From assembly GCA_022571255.1 (NCBI GenBank), contig JACZYD010000004.1:1-61909 (forward strand): 61,909 nt of DNA. The letters run 5' to 3'. Position numbers and translations under genes: made by a program. Numbering within the stretch: the stretch's first letter is position 1; each line of letters starts with the position of its first letter. The notes under the pieces were generated by a model. That model was not told the origin of the DNA and did no database searches. It worked only from the letters and a program-made list of their open reading frames with translations. This DNA is from Bacteroidota bacterium. Lineage in GTDB: Bacteria; Bacteroidota; Rhodothermia; Rhodothermales; UBA10348. Shown here one piece after another: positions 53,139 through 61,893 of the stretch.

Positions 53139-54458
53139 ATGAAACGATTCGTTTTTACACTGATTGCTGCATCTTTCCTCTTTTTGCCGGTTGATCCGGC
53201 TGCAGCCCAATGGACACCGGAAAAACCGGGAAGCGATAATATCGAGGTTCTCGGACACATTCCTCTGGGGCCTACGCTGAGCGTTGCAGACATGGACGTT
53301 GAACAGGAATTAAGTCGCCCATACGCATACGTCGCTCGCATGAAATATGGTGAGGCCGGAGTTCGGGGCACCGACATCATCGATCTTTCCGATCCTTCCA
53401 ACCCGCGGGTAATCTACCGCTGGCGCATTGAAAATCAGGATTTACATACCGGTACGGGCGGCATGGACGTCAAACACTTCAAATGGAATGGTCGGTATTA
53501 CGTGGTGCAGTCACTGCAATTCCGTCAGGGACCCGACAATGATCTGGGCGCAGTGATTCTCGATGTCAGTGGTCTGCCTGACCCATCCACCGTACATGAG
53601 GTGGCCCGGATTCGGGAACCGGATATGCCGGGTGGCTTCCATAATATTTTTATTTACAAGCATACCAACGGACGCGTCTTGCTCGTCACGACAATACGAG
53701 GATCCGGCGCAAACGTGTATGACCTCGGGCGCGTGGTCGAAGGTGATGTAGAGAACGCTCTGGTGGGAAATATCCCGAATCCGGGCAATGACGGACAGGG
53801 CAGTTACCACGATTTTTATCTGGGCTATGACACCGATTCAGACCAGGATCGCTTCTACGGAGGCGGAACCGGTGGCTACTATGTGTACAATATCACAGAT
53901 CTCGACAATCCCGAATTACTCGTCACGCTGACCGGCATAAGTGGAGTCCGTCGCGGTCACACGTTTACACCCACTCCGGACGGCCGGTACGCCATCGCGG
54001 AAACCGAATACAAATATGCTCCCCTTCGCGTTTTCGACCTGAAGCCGGCACTGGACGGGGACGTAACAAATATTTCTGCCCCCATCGGAGCGTGGACGGC
54101 TGACTGGGAAAACCTGGCGCATAACCACGAGGTACGCTGGCCGTTTGTATTCGTATCAGCCTATCATGATGGACTTCAGATCTTCAACATGATGGATCCC
54201 GCGAACCCTGTGACGGTCGGTTATTATGACACCTACACCGGATCCACTCATATAGGTGGAATGGGCGGCATAGCAAACGGCGCGTTCGGCGTAGACGTTC
54301 GCAACGCTGATGGCCTCATCGTAGTCAGCGATATGAGCACCGGAATCTGGACTTTCCACATGGAAGGGTTCGATGGGTGGAACGGCGAAGACTGGGGTGT
54401 ACCCAACGTATCGAGCGCTCAAAAGTGGGATGAGGAGTCCAGGGAAGGAACACGATAG
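53139..54458 (+). CDS. Secreted LVIVD-type beta-propeller, paralogue 5
   Basis: 439 aa, signal peptide MKRFVFTLIAASFLFLPVDP. Same architecture, with GGFHNIFIYKHTNGRVLLVT, SYHDFYLGYDTDSDQDRFYG and GHTFTPTPDGRYAIAETEYK. In the YHD blade it has Tyr-Asp where paralogues 2-4 keep a histidine, so any metal site there would differ. The ATG at 53139 is preferred over the longer frame, which overlaps paralogue 4. A CACGA repeat of four copies precedes it. The next gene follows after 8 bp. Confidence 0.86.
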   Translation: MKRFVFTLIAASFLFLPVDPAAAQWTPEKPGSDNIEVLGHIPLGPTLSVADMDVEQELSRPYAYVARMKYGEAGVRGTDIIDLSDPSNPRVIYRWRIENQDLHTGTGGMDVKHFKWNGRYYVVQSLQFRQGPDNDLGAVILDVSGLPDPSTVHEVARIREPDMPGGFHNIFIYKHTNGRVLLVTTIRGSGANVYDLGRVVEGDVENALVGNIPNPGNDGQGSYHDFYLGYDTDSDQDRFYGGGTGGYYVYNITDLDNPELLVTLTGISGVRRGHTFTPTPDGRYAIAETEYKYAPLRVFDLKPALDGDVTNISAPIGAWTADWENLAHNHEVRWPFVFVSAYHDGLQIFNMMDPANPVTVGYYDTYTGSTHIGGMGGIANGAFGVDVRNADGLIVVSDMSTGIWTFHMEGFDGWNGEDWGVPNVSSAQKWDEESREGTR

Positions 54459-54466
54459 GAATTCGG

Positions 54467-55045
54467 ATGCGGCAGGCTGCACTCTATATATCGGCCCTTC
54501 TTTTCACGGTCGCGCTCCTGACCGGGGGCTGGACCACAGGACCTGCGCGTGATTTGTCCTCGTCGCGTATCTGTTTGAATCGCTCGCAGGATCCGGACCC
54601 ACCCGTTTATTATGCGATCGACCTCGTAACCACCCGAAAGATTCGAGGGGCGAGGCGTGCGACAGGGACGGGCAATGTGACGTATGCCCACTCCCCTTTC
54701 GGCGTCTCGATAAGTAAATCCGGGAACTACGTGTATGACCTCAGTATCCAACTTGAAAAAATCAGCGACTCAATCGGTGGTCGGCTTGTCGCCTGGGTCA
54801 CCACGACTGATCTGAAGGATATCCGCTTGCTGGGTGTACTCGACGGTTCTTTAGCAGCAGGAGGACGTGTGGACTTCAACAAGTTCCTGGTTGTGATCAC
54901 ACTCGAGCCGGAAAATGAAGAAGTGGGCGATATGTGGACGGGTCCGGTGGTCCTGCGGGGCATGTCGCGCAGTGGTCTGATGCACACTAAAGCGGGTCAT
55001 GGACCGTTTCAGACCGAAAATTGCGCTTCGTACGGTTACAATTGA
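54467..55045 (+). CDS. Secreted protein of unknown function coupled to a multicopper oxidase
   Basis: 192 aa with signal peptide (YISALLFTVALLTGGWTTGPA). The mature domain looks all-beta (NYVYDLSIQLEKIS, GRLVAWVTTTDLKDIRLLG, FLVVITLEPENEEVGDMWTG) and ends with SRSGLMHTKAGHGPF and a cysteine near the C-terminus. I recognise no family. Its stop overlaps the oxidase ATG by one base (TGATG), so a joint function with the oxidase is likely, such as a partner or copper donor; this is an inference. Confidence 0.7.
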   Translation: MRQAALYISALLFTVALLTGGWTTGPARDLSSSRICLNRSQDPDPPVYYAIDLVTTRKIRGARRATGTGNVTYAHSPFGVSISKSGNYVYDLSIQLEKISDSIGGRLVAWVTTTDLKDIRLLGVLDGSLAAGGRVDFNKFLVVITLEPENEEVGDMWTGPVVLRGMSRSGLMHTKAGHGPFQTENCASYGYN

Positions 55046-56793
55046 TGTCTACACTCCGGACCAGGAACGGGCGACGAATCACGTTCGATAGTTGTTTTCA
55101 TCTGTCTCTGATTCTGTGCCTGTCGCTGATGTCGGTTCATTCTGCTCGCGGTCAGGATATGCAAATGGATCATGCCCGGATGGAGACAACAACCGGCGAC
55201 AGCCTCATGTGGCGTATGCCGCCGATGAACATGGCGATGCCTATGCTGCCCGGACTCAAAAACGCGGTTCCCATGACGGGTCCATATCTGCCGGGAGTCG
55301 GATTGGATCCCATGATGTTTCCGGAGGCAAAGCCGAGAGAAATTCTTGAAATGGCTGACGGCGATTCGCTTCGCCTGGAAGCCTCACTCATTCGCCGCAC
55401 GATAGGCGAAAGGACGTTTATCATGTACGGCTACAATGGGCAATACCCGGGTCCGCTGATTCGCGCGGACCAGGGAGCAACGATCACCGTACATTTTGTA
55501 AACAACATCGAGTTGCCAACCACTGTTCACTGGCATGGACTCCGGCTTGACAATGCGAGCGATGGTGTTCCCGGTGTGACCCAGGATCCCGTTTTCACAG
55601 GTGAATCGTTCACCTACACGCTTCATTTCCGCGATACGGGCCTGTACTGGTACCATCCTCACATGCGCGAGGATATCCAGCAGGATCTTGGATTGTACGG
55701 AAATATGCTGGTCGACCCGCTGGAGCCTGATTATTATGCTCCTGCCAACCGGGAGGAGGTGATTATCCTGGACGATCTGCTGATGGACGCGGCAGGACTA
55801 TTCCCTTTTGGTGAATCGACGCCCACCCATGCTCTGATGGGCCGCTTCGGTAACGTCATGCTGGTCAATGGTCAGACGTCGTATTCGCTGTCTGTCAATC
55901 GGGGAGACGTGGTCCGATTTTATCTGACGAACGTCGCTAATTCCAGAACTTTCAACGTAGTGTTTGATGGAGCGCCCATCAAGATAGTCGCTTCCGACGT
56001 GAGCAAGTTCGAGCGCGAGCAATGGGTCGAAAGCATAGTGATCAGCCCGGCAGAGAGATACGTCGTGGACGTGCGATTTGAAGAAGATCGAACGTACAGA
56101 ATGACCAATACGATACAGGCCATTAATCACTTCCGTGGTGAGTTTTATCCCCATGTGGACACGCTCGGGACGATTCGGGTAAACCAGACCGCGGCATCCC
56201 CTGATTTTTCCAAGAGTTTCTCCACGCTGAGAGAAAATTCGGACGTTCAAGACGACATCGACCGTTACCGGCAGTATTTCGATCGAGAACCCGACCACTC
56301 CCTGGAGCTGACGGTTCGAGTCCACAACCTCCCACTCTCGATTGTTCGAATGATGGAAATCGACACGTTATATATCCCTCCGATGGAATGGAACGACGCG
56401 ATGCCCATGATGAACTGGCTTTCAGGCGGCGATCAGGTAGAATGGATTATAAGGGACATCGACACGGGCCGCGAGAACATGGATCTCGGATGGAAATTCC
56501 GCACAGGCGACGTATCCAAAATACGGATTTTCAACAATCCCAGGACGTTTCACCCGATGAACCATCCTTTCCACATGCACGGTCAACGGTTCCTGGTCCT
56601 TTCTTTCGACGGCGTTCCGAATCCGAACATGGTCTGGAAAGATACGGTGATCATCCCGGTGGGTTCGACCGTCGACATCCTGCTCGACACGGACAACCCC
56701 GGAAAGTGGATGGCGCACTGCCACATCGCAGAACATTTGCATGCCGGCATGATGATGATGTTCGAGGTGGTCGATGAACTGGACCCGCAGTAA
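55045..56793 (+). CDS. Secreted multicopper oxidase
   Basis: A three-domain cupredoxin oxidase of about 582 aa. A signal peptide (HLSLILCLSLMSVHSARGQ) is followed by a Met-rich stretch (MQMDHARM, MPPMNMAMPML), as in CopA/CueO-type oxidases. Copper motifs are complete: TTVHWHGLRLDN and LYWYHPHMRED for the trinuclear site, HPMNHPFHMHGQRFLVL, and WMAHCHIAEHLHAGMMMMF with the Cys, His and axial Met of the type 1 site. Likely substrates are cuprous ion, other metals or phenolics. It is the core enzyme of the propeller locus. The next gene starts 7 bp on. Confidence 0.94.
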   Translation: MSTLRTRNGRRITFDSCFHLSLILCLSLMSVHSARGQDMQMDHARMETTTGDSLMWRMPPMNMAMPMLPGLKNAVPMTGPYLPGVGLDPMMFPEAKPREILEMADGDSLRLEASLIRRTIGERTFIMYGYNGQYPGPLIRADQGATITVHFVNNIELPTTVHWHGLRLDNASDGVPGVTQDPVFTGESFTYTLHFRDTGLYWYHPHMREDIQQDLGLYGNMLVDPLEPDYYAPANREEVIILDDLLMDAAGLFPFGESTPTHALMGRFGNVMLVNGQTSYSLSVNRGDVVRFYLTNVANSRTFNVVFDGAPIKIVASDVSKFEREQWVESIVISPAERYVVDVRFEEDRTYRMTNTIQAINHFRGEFYPHVDTLGTIRVNQTAASPDFSKSFSTLRENSDVQDDIDRYRQYFDREPDHSLELTVRVHNLPLSIVRMMEIDTLYIPPMEWNDAMPMMNWLSGGDQVEWIIRDIDTGRENMDLGWKFRTGDVSKIRIFNNPRTFHPMNHPFHMHGQRFLVLSFDGVPNPNMVWKDTVIIPVGSTVDILLDTDNPGKWMAHCHIAEHLHAGMMMMFEVVDELDPQ

Positions 56794-56813
56794 GCAGCGA
56801 TGAACCGCGCACT

Positions 56814-56899
56814 TCACTGGCTTCGGGAACACAGAATCGTCGCACTGATTCTCGCATCACTGGCTTCGGGAACACAGAATCGTCGCACTGATTCTCGCT
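56814..56899 (+). repeat. 43-bp perfect tandem duplication at the start of the VanZ-like gene
   Basis: Two 43-bp units that are identical except for the last base, starting TCACTGGCTTCGGGAACACA. The length is not a multiple of three. With one unit removed, the ATG at 56801 reads through MNRALHWLREHRIVALILAV straight into the downstream frame. With both units it is out of frame. The near identity marks a very recent event. Confidence 0.9.
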
Positions 56900-56938
56900 G
56901 TTGTTTACTCAAGCGCCGTAATCGGGTCCCATGACCTG

Positions 56939-57679
56939 GTGCAGACTCCGGCATTGGCCCTGCAGGAAATTGTAGGAATGGCCGTCTGGCACTATTCCAT
57001 ACTCGGTCTGATCGTTTCGGCGATGATCTGGCTGATCGTTTCGATCGCTGAATCGCACGGAATCCTTGACCGATTGATGGACAACAAGGCTCCCTTGAGT
57101 GTGCTCCTCGTCATCACCTGTCTGGCCTCCACCCTCTTGATGGTAAACAGTGTTGAACATATTCACCTTGTGCAATACATCATCCTCGTATTTCTACTCG
57201 TTCCGCTGCTGGAAAATTCGTTTGCAGCCATGATTGTCGCGATTCTTGTTGGAGCAGTGGATGAAGGATATCAGTTTTTCTTTCTGCACGACTGGCAAGG
57301 GTATCTCGATTTCAACGACATCGTGCTCAACAGCATCGGAGCTGCGTGGGGTGTAGCCCTGTTCGAGATCATTTACATTCGAAAAGAATATGACATTGCG
57401 CCGCTTGAGATCCAGAAACGGCTCATTCCTGTCGTCATCTGGTGTTCAATCTATGTGATTCTTGTCGTACTCTTCTTTACGGGGGTCCTCGGTATGTTTA
57501 CCGGAGACGGAATGATCGTATTAAGCAGATTTTTGGAACCGGATCCTAACGGGCCCGCCACTCGATGGATTGATACTCTCTGGGGGAATCACTGGTATCA
57601 CCTCACCACGATGGAAGGCCTTGTTCTGGTTTTTCTCTCTCCGATTACAGCGGTAAGAACGTCACGTGTTTTGGAATAG
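56939..57679 (+). CDS. VanZ-like membrane protein, N-terminus disrupted by a duplication
   Basis: A membrane protein with about six hydrophobic helices. GAVDEGYQFFFLHDWQGYLDF and NDIVLNSIGAAWG match the VanZ-like signature of an acidic loop followed by a helix; function in this family is mostly unknown. The frame given starts at a GTG and lacks the original N-terminus. That N-terminus is visible from the ATG at 56801, 7 bp after the oxidase stop, but a 43-bp duplication shifts the frame. Without it the protein would be about 277 aa and begin with a membrane helix. The gene may be inactive, truncated or reversibly switched. Confidence 0.75.
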   Translation: MQTPALALQEIVGMAVWHYSILGLIVSAMIWLIVSIAESHGILDRLMDNKAPLSVLLVITCLASTLLMVNSVEHIHLVQYIILVFLLVPLLENSFAAMIVAILVGAVDEGYQFFFLHDWQGYLDFNDIVLNSIGAAWGVALFEIIYIRKEYDIAPLEIQKRLIPVVIWCSIYVILVVLFFTGVLGMFTGDGMIVLSRFLEPDPNGPATRWIDTLWGNHWYHLTTMEGLVLVFLSPITAVRTSRVLE

Positions 57680-57722
57680 GACCTGAGTTTGAAGAATAGA
57701 TTTTAATGTATCGGGGGTTGCT

Positions 57723-58739
57723 GTGAAATTCGACGAGATGAGATTTTTCAGGATCGGACCGCATCTCCTGTTGGCAGCGGTGACTGCCGTTTTCATTCTG
57801 TTCCGGGTCTGGTCTGCTTCTTCCATCGTGTTCTCACAAACCGATCAGGTTCTTTTCCTGGGTGTCGATCCATATTTCCATGTTCGACACGCAGAGTACA
57901 GTGCAAACAATTTTCCGGATCTGCTCCGGGTGGATCCCGGGGCTCATTATCCAACTCATCATCGACAACAGGCGTCTGGCCTGTTTAATCTGCTGATCGC
58001 AGGCACCGCCATCGTTGGATCCGGTTTTTCACCCACCCGGAGTTCTGTTGAAGTGAGCGCTGCGTGGATTCCGGTTGTACTGGCCCTGCTTGCCCTCTTA
58101 ACGCTGTTCTGGCTGGGAAACTACCTCGGTGGGTATATGACCGGATTTTTCGCAGCTACCATATTCACCGTATACCCCGGTTCAACAATCTATCGAAGTT
58201 TACTTGGGTTTGCCGACCAACACGTGGCTGAGTTTTTCCTGGCCATCTTGAGTGTGGCCTGTCTCGTTAAATGCCTGTGTTCGACGTCCGATAAGAATTT
58301 CGCCCTGCGCTGGCGACCCGCTCTATTGTTGGGTGCACCTTTCGCCGCGTTCTTTTATACATGGATGGGTACACCTCTGTATATCGCGATATTTGCGACA
58401 ACCGTCTTCATCACGCTTTTACTGGCACTGGATGACGATTCCAAACTCGAAACGCTTGCCTGTGGCTTCTTTCGATATTTCTCCGGCGTCGCCATCTTGC
58501 AGCTCCTGGTTATTGCATTCTGGCCGGATTTAATCATGGAGGTGGTGCCGAATATGCGGTGGTGGAATCTGAGCGGAATGCTGGCGTTAGCCATTGTACC
58601 ATGGATCTACATTCGGACGGTGTTTGCTCTGGTTTCTCGTGGGATGAAACCATGGATGATCGCTGTATCAACCGTCCTGACAACAAGCGTGTTACTCTAT
58701 ATGTTAGAGGTGGACCCCAAACCTTGGACAATGAAGTGA
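57723..58739 (+). CDS. STT3/AglB-like oligosaccharyltransferase, truncated by an insertion
   Basis: The first 330 or so residues of an STT3-family enzyme, which transfers a lipid-linked glycan to protein asparagines at the outer face of the membrane. The metal-binding LGVDPYFHVRHAEY with its DxY/D-type motif and the second motif YRSLLGFADQHVAEFFLA (like the G-DxH of archaeal AglB) are present, with about nine membrane helices. The whole C-terminal half, including the WWDYG acceptor motif, is missing because an IS3 element begins at about 58711; the last ten codons are IS sequence. It starts at a GTG. The protein cannot be active as it stands. Confidence 0.8.
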   Translation: MKFDEMRFFRIGPHLLLAAVTAVFILFRVWSASSIVFSQTDQVLFLGVDPYFHVRHAEYSANNFPDLLRVDPGAHYPTHHRQQASGLFNLLIAGTAIVGSGFSPTRSSVEVSAAWIPVVLALLALLTLFWLGNYLGGYMTGFFAATIFTVYPGSTIYRSLLGFADQHVAEFFLAILSVACLVKCLCSTSDKNFALRWRPALLLGAPFAAFFYTWMGTPLYIAIFATTVFITLLLALDDDSKLETLACGFFRYFSGVAILQLLVIAFWPDLIMEVVPNMRWWNLSGMLALAIVPWIYIRTVFALVSRGMKPWMIAVSTVLTTSVLLYMLEVDPKPWTMK

Positions 58740-59745
58740 TGGAATAAGGTGGATTTTTTTGCATCTTTTAAAACCGAAACCATTCGAAAAGATGACAAAG
58801 AAACGCAGGGCGCTCAGTGCAGCCTTCAAAGCCAAGGTAGCGCTCGCCGCAGTTCGCGGGGACAAGACACTCTCTGAACTGGCGGCACAATTCGAAGTAC
58901 ACTTCGGCGATGTACCATCGCCAGTATCAGATCTCAGCCTGGAAGAAAACACTCCAAGGCAGCGCTGAAGATCTCTTTGAACAGGGGCATCGACGGAAGG
59001 ACGATCATGAGGCAGAGCTCGACGCACTGCACGCCAAGATCGGCCGACTCACGATGACGGCTGATTTTTTATCGAAGGCGCTCGGTCGCGACCAGTAACT
59101 GAGCGCAAGAAGATGATCGATCACGCGATCGAACTTTCAGTGGCCGAGCAGTGCCGGATTCTTGAGATCAGCCGCTCGAGCGCCTATTACGAGAGTACCC
59201 GTGAAGAGGACAATGATCTGGCTCTCATGCGGCAGATCGACGAGTTGTATCTGGAACGCCCCTATTACGGCTCGCGCCGAATCCGGGCAGAACTCTCCAC
59301 CGCCGAGCGGCCTCTTAATCGCAAACGGATCCAACGCCTGATGCGACTTATGGGCCTCGTGGCGATATATCCCAATAAACGGCTTTCCACGCCAGGCAAA
59401 GGACACAAGATCTATGCATATCTGCTTCGAAAACTCAAGATCGTTCGCGCGAATCAGGTATGGGCTTCGGATTTCACCTACATCCCGATGCCGCATGGAT
59501 TTATGTACCTCGTCGCGGTCATCGATTGGTACAGTCGCAAGGTGCTCTCGTGGCGTCTTTCCAATACCATGGATTCTGACTTCTGTGTCGAAGCGATTGA
59601 AGAGGCGCTCGCTCGGCACGGACGGCCCGAAATCTTCAATACCGATCAGGGCAGTCAGTTTACGTCTACCGATTTTACGGATGTGCTCAAAAAGCAGGAT
59701 ATCAAGATTTCAATGGACGGCAAGCGGCGCTGGATTGATAAAGCG
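58711..59745 (+). mobile_element. IS3-family insertion sequence, broken
   Basis: The left end reads TGGACCCCAAACCTTGGACA, the TG-starting terminal sequence typical of this family, and cuts the STT3 gene. It carries orfA and orfB in the usual order. The right end is lost: orfB homology stops at about 59742, where the serine-recombinase element begins. No matching right inverted repeat was found in the window. Confidence 0.85.
58792..59098 (+). pseudogene. IS3 transposase orfA, frameshifted
   Basis: The helix-turn-helix part starts MTKKRRALSAAFKAKVALAA and runs to AAQFEVH. The conserved continuation QISAWKKTLQGSAEDLFEQG is in the next frame, ending at 59098. Between them is an extra segment of about 16-19 bp containing a perfect palindrome (GGCGAT, 5 nt, ATCGCC) that shifts the frame. 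The leucine-zipper-like tail (AELDALHAKIGRLTMTADFL) is intact. Confidence 0.8.
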
Positions 59746-59778
59746 ATAGCTGCATACTACACCTCATTAAGTTGTTGA
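59113..59778 (+). CDS. IS3 transposase orfB, truncated
   Basis: The DDE integrase domain begins after a typical N-terminal region (EISRSSAYYES, RPYYGSRRIRAEL). The first two catalytic Asp are visible in VWASDFTYIP and FNTDQGSQFTS. The frame leaves IS3 homology after MDGKRRWIDK, so the segment with the catalytic Glu is absent and the last 11 residues are foreign. The transposase must be inactive. Confidence 0.88.
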   Translation: MIDHAIELSVAEQCRILEISRSSAYYESTREEDNDLALMRQIDELYLERPYYGSRRIRAELSTAERPLNRKRIQRLMRLMGLVAIYPNKRLSTPGKGHKIYAYLLRKLKIVRANQVWASDFTYIPMPHGFMYLVAVIDWYSRKVLSWRLSNTMDSDFCVEAIEEALARHGRPEIFNTDQGSQFTSTDFTDVLKKQDIKISMDGKRRWIDKAIAAYYTSLSC

Positions 59779-61842
59779 AACGCGAGGCTGCGCGGGTGTC
59801 CGGCCGATGAGTCGCTTACCCTGCATTTTGCGCGGCGCATCGGGGCCGGGTGGTTCATAGAGACATTCGTTTTTCGCAGAATACGGATAAGCGATGAGCA
59901 AACCATGCCGATTCCACGCCTTCACGGTCATGTGGTGGACATTCAGACGGTCTGCCATCTCCTCTATGGTAAGCATTCCACGGGCACGAAGCCGTTCGAA
60001 GCGACTCTTCAGTTTGTACTGTCGCCTGATGTTGTGTATGATCGAACGGGACCAGGGAAGTCCGTGACCGGAGGTGAGTCCACGCGAGTTGAGGATCTCG
60101 GCGATGTCGGCCTCGAGGTGATCCTCCAGTAAACGGTCTACCTCTCGCACCACCTCGGCAGGCGTTTGATGCACCTCCCAGGTTCTGGCGGGTCGGGGTA
60201 GGTCGAGCTGCTTTACGGCACCGCCGCGCAAGCGTACCTGCAGCGTGATGTGCCCGTTCCGGACAAGGGTCACGTCTTCGATCATCAGGCGCACCATCCG
60301 TTTGCGTTCGCGATCGCTGGTCTCCGGGCGGCGCCACAGTCTGGGAAGGTCTGTTGCGAGCGCGAGAAGTTCGCTGCGAAGCGCCTCGTCCACGAGCAGA
60401 GCGTCGTTTTGCCTGTGCTGTTCATACGTACGCTGCGCCTCTTCCAACGTGCGCAGCTTTGCATTCCAGTCGGCCTCGAGCGCGTCTGCCACCAGACGAT
60501 GTGCTGGATCGACGTTCATCAACCGACGCCGGGCCAGATCGCTCTCATAGCGCGTTCGCTCGACCTCTTGGAGCCGAAGACAATCGGCCTCTTCGGAGCG
60601 AGCAAGAAGTTCATCCTGCACGGCGAGGGCAACTTCGACGCTCGTCGTGCTCATCAACGAGAGGAGCATCCGGGCGATAGCGTCGTCGATGGCAGCGCCG
60701 GGAACGATCTGGCAGAAAGGCCGACCGTGTTCTATCCCGTCGCGCATACACGTGTAGTCAGGCACCAGGCGTTTGCGCCGAGCGTGATAGCGCACGCTCA
60801 TGCGATGGCCACACCGGCCGCAGATCACGAGCCCCTGCAGAAGTGCCGGCCCCTCCCGAGGCGGACGCTTGTGTCGGTCGTAACCATACCCGTTGGCATT
60901 ATCACGCAGGCGCCGCTCGTTCGCCTCGAACTGCTCCCAGCTGATGTAGCCTTCGTGGGCGTCGGGAAGCAGCGCAAACCACTCCTCGCGCGCCAGAGAG
61001 CAGGAGGAGTAGCGGCCGTCGGGACGCCGAACTGTACGTGTACGCCCATAGAAGAAGGCACCGGCGTATCGTGGGTTGTGCAAACAGGTGAGCGCACGAG
61101 TGTGTGTCAGGTCGCTCCAGTGCAGTTCACCTTTGTGCAGACCCTTGTGAATCCGACGCGGGAACAGGAGACCCTGTCGCCGGAAGTCCTTGACGGTAGC
61201 CGTCGCCGAACCGGTACGCAGGAATGTCGCGAAAAAGCAGCGAATGCTCGTCTGCACCTGCCGGTCCGGATCGAGGATGACGTGATCCTTTTCGTCGTAG
61301 AGAAAACCGGTTGGCAACCGCATCTTCAGCGCTCCCCGGCGGGCCTTGTTCAGGGCGCCGCCACGCATGCGGGCCTTCAAAAAATGAAGCTCGGCTTCGC
61401 TCATCGTGCCTTTGAGTCCGAGTAGCAGTCGGTCATTGAAATGTGCCGGATCGTAAAGGCCATCTTCGTCAAGAATGAGCGTCGCCGTGAGGGCGCAAAT
61501 TTCCAGGAGGCGATGCCAGTCACTCGAATTGCGAGCCAGGCGCGAGACTTCGAGTCCCATCACCAGTCCTGCGTGGCCCAGGCCCACCTCGGCCACGAGT
61601 TTCTGAAACCCTTCGCGGTCCTGCGCAGAGGCGCCCGATTTACCGAGATCGCAATCGATGACATGGATGCGTTCCGTCGGCCAGCCGAGCGCAAGTGCCC
61701 TCTCGCGCAGTGCGTACTGTCGCTGGGTACTCTCGCCGTGCTCGGCCACCTGGCGTAAGGAGGACTGGCGCACATAGAGATAGGCGTCGCGGCCGAGATG
61801 CGACGCGGTGACCTTTTCTACGCTCGGATAGACTGCTTGCAT
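59767..61842 (-). CDS. Large serine recombinase
   Basis: A 691-aa site-specific recombinase. The resolvase domain has the nucleophile in AYLYVRQSSLRQVAEH and the EVSRLARNSSDWHRL motif. A recombinase domain follows (HNPRYAGAFFYGRTR), then a zinc ribbon (ICGRCGHRM, YTCMRDG), a long coiled coil around residues 400-480, and an extra C-terminal MerR-like helix-turn-helix (LTIEEMADRLNVHHMTVKAW). Its ATG at 61842 has GAGGTG 7 bp upstream. Such enzymes move or excise integrative elements. It is intact and may be the active driver of the right-hand element. Confidence 0.93.
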   Translation of the reverse strand: MQAVYPSVEKVTASHLGRDAYLYVRQSSLRQVAEHGESTQRQYALRERALALGWPTERIHVIDCDLGKSGASAQDREGFQKLVAEVGLGHAGLVMGLEVSRLARNSSDWHRLLEICALTATLILDEDGLYDPAHFNDRLLLGLKGTMSEAELHFLKARMRGGALNKARRGALKMRLPTGFLYDEKDHVILDPDRQVQTSIRCFFATFLRTGSATATVKDFRRQGLLFPRRIHKGLHKGELHWSDLTHTRALTCLHNPRYAGAFFYGRTRTVRRPDGRYSSCSLAREEWFALLPDAHEGYISWEQFEANERRLRDNANGYGYDRHKRPPREGPALLQGLVICGRCGHRMSVRYHARRKRLVPDYTCMRDGIEHGRPFCQIVPGAAIDDAIARMLLSLMSTTSVEVALAVQDELLARSEEADCLRLQEVERTRYESDLARRRLMNVDPAHRLVADALEADWNAKLRTLEEAQRTYEQHRQNDALLVDEALRSELLALATDLPRLWRRPETSDRERKRMVRLMIEDVTLVRNGHITLQVRLRGGAVKQLDLPRPARTWEVHQTPAEVVREVDRLLEDHLEADIAEILNSRGLTSGHGLPWSRSIIHNIRRQYKLKSRFERLRARGMLTIEEMADRLNVHHMTVKAWNRHGLLIAYPYSAKNECLYEPPGPDAPRKMQGKRLIGRTPAQPRVSTT

Positions 61843-61870
61843 GGGCTTTCACCTCAAATGGTTGATTTGG

Positions 61871-61893
61871 GGATCGGGATGCCTGCCCGATCC
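61871..61893. promoter_or_regulatory. Inverted repeat upstream of the recombinase gene
   Basis: A perfect 8-bp inverted repeat, GGATCGGG and CCCGATCC, with a 7-nt spacer, about 30 bp before the recombinase start. It could be an operator, a recombinase-binding site or part of the element's end. Confidence 0.45.

Noticed and set aside
60250-61425. 391-aa plus-strand ORF opposite the serine recombinase
   Set aside because: Antisense of a gene with full catalytic and zinc-ribbon motifs; high G+C keeps the opposite frame open.
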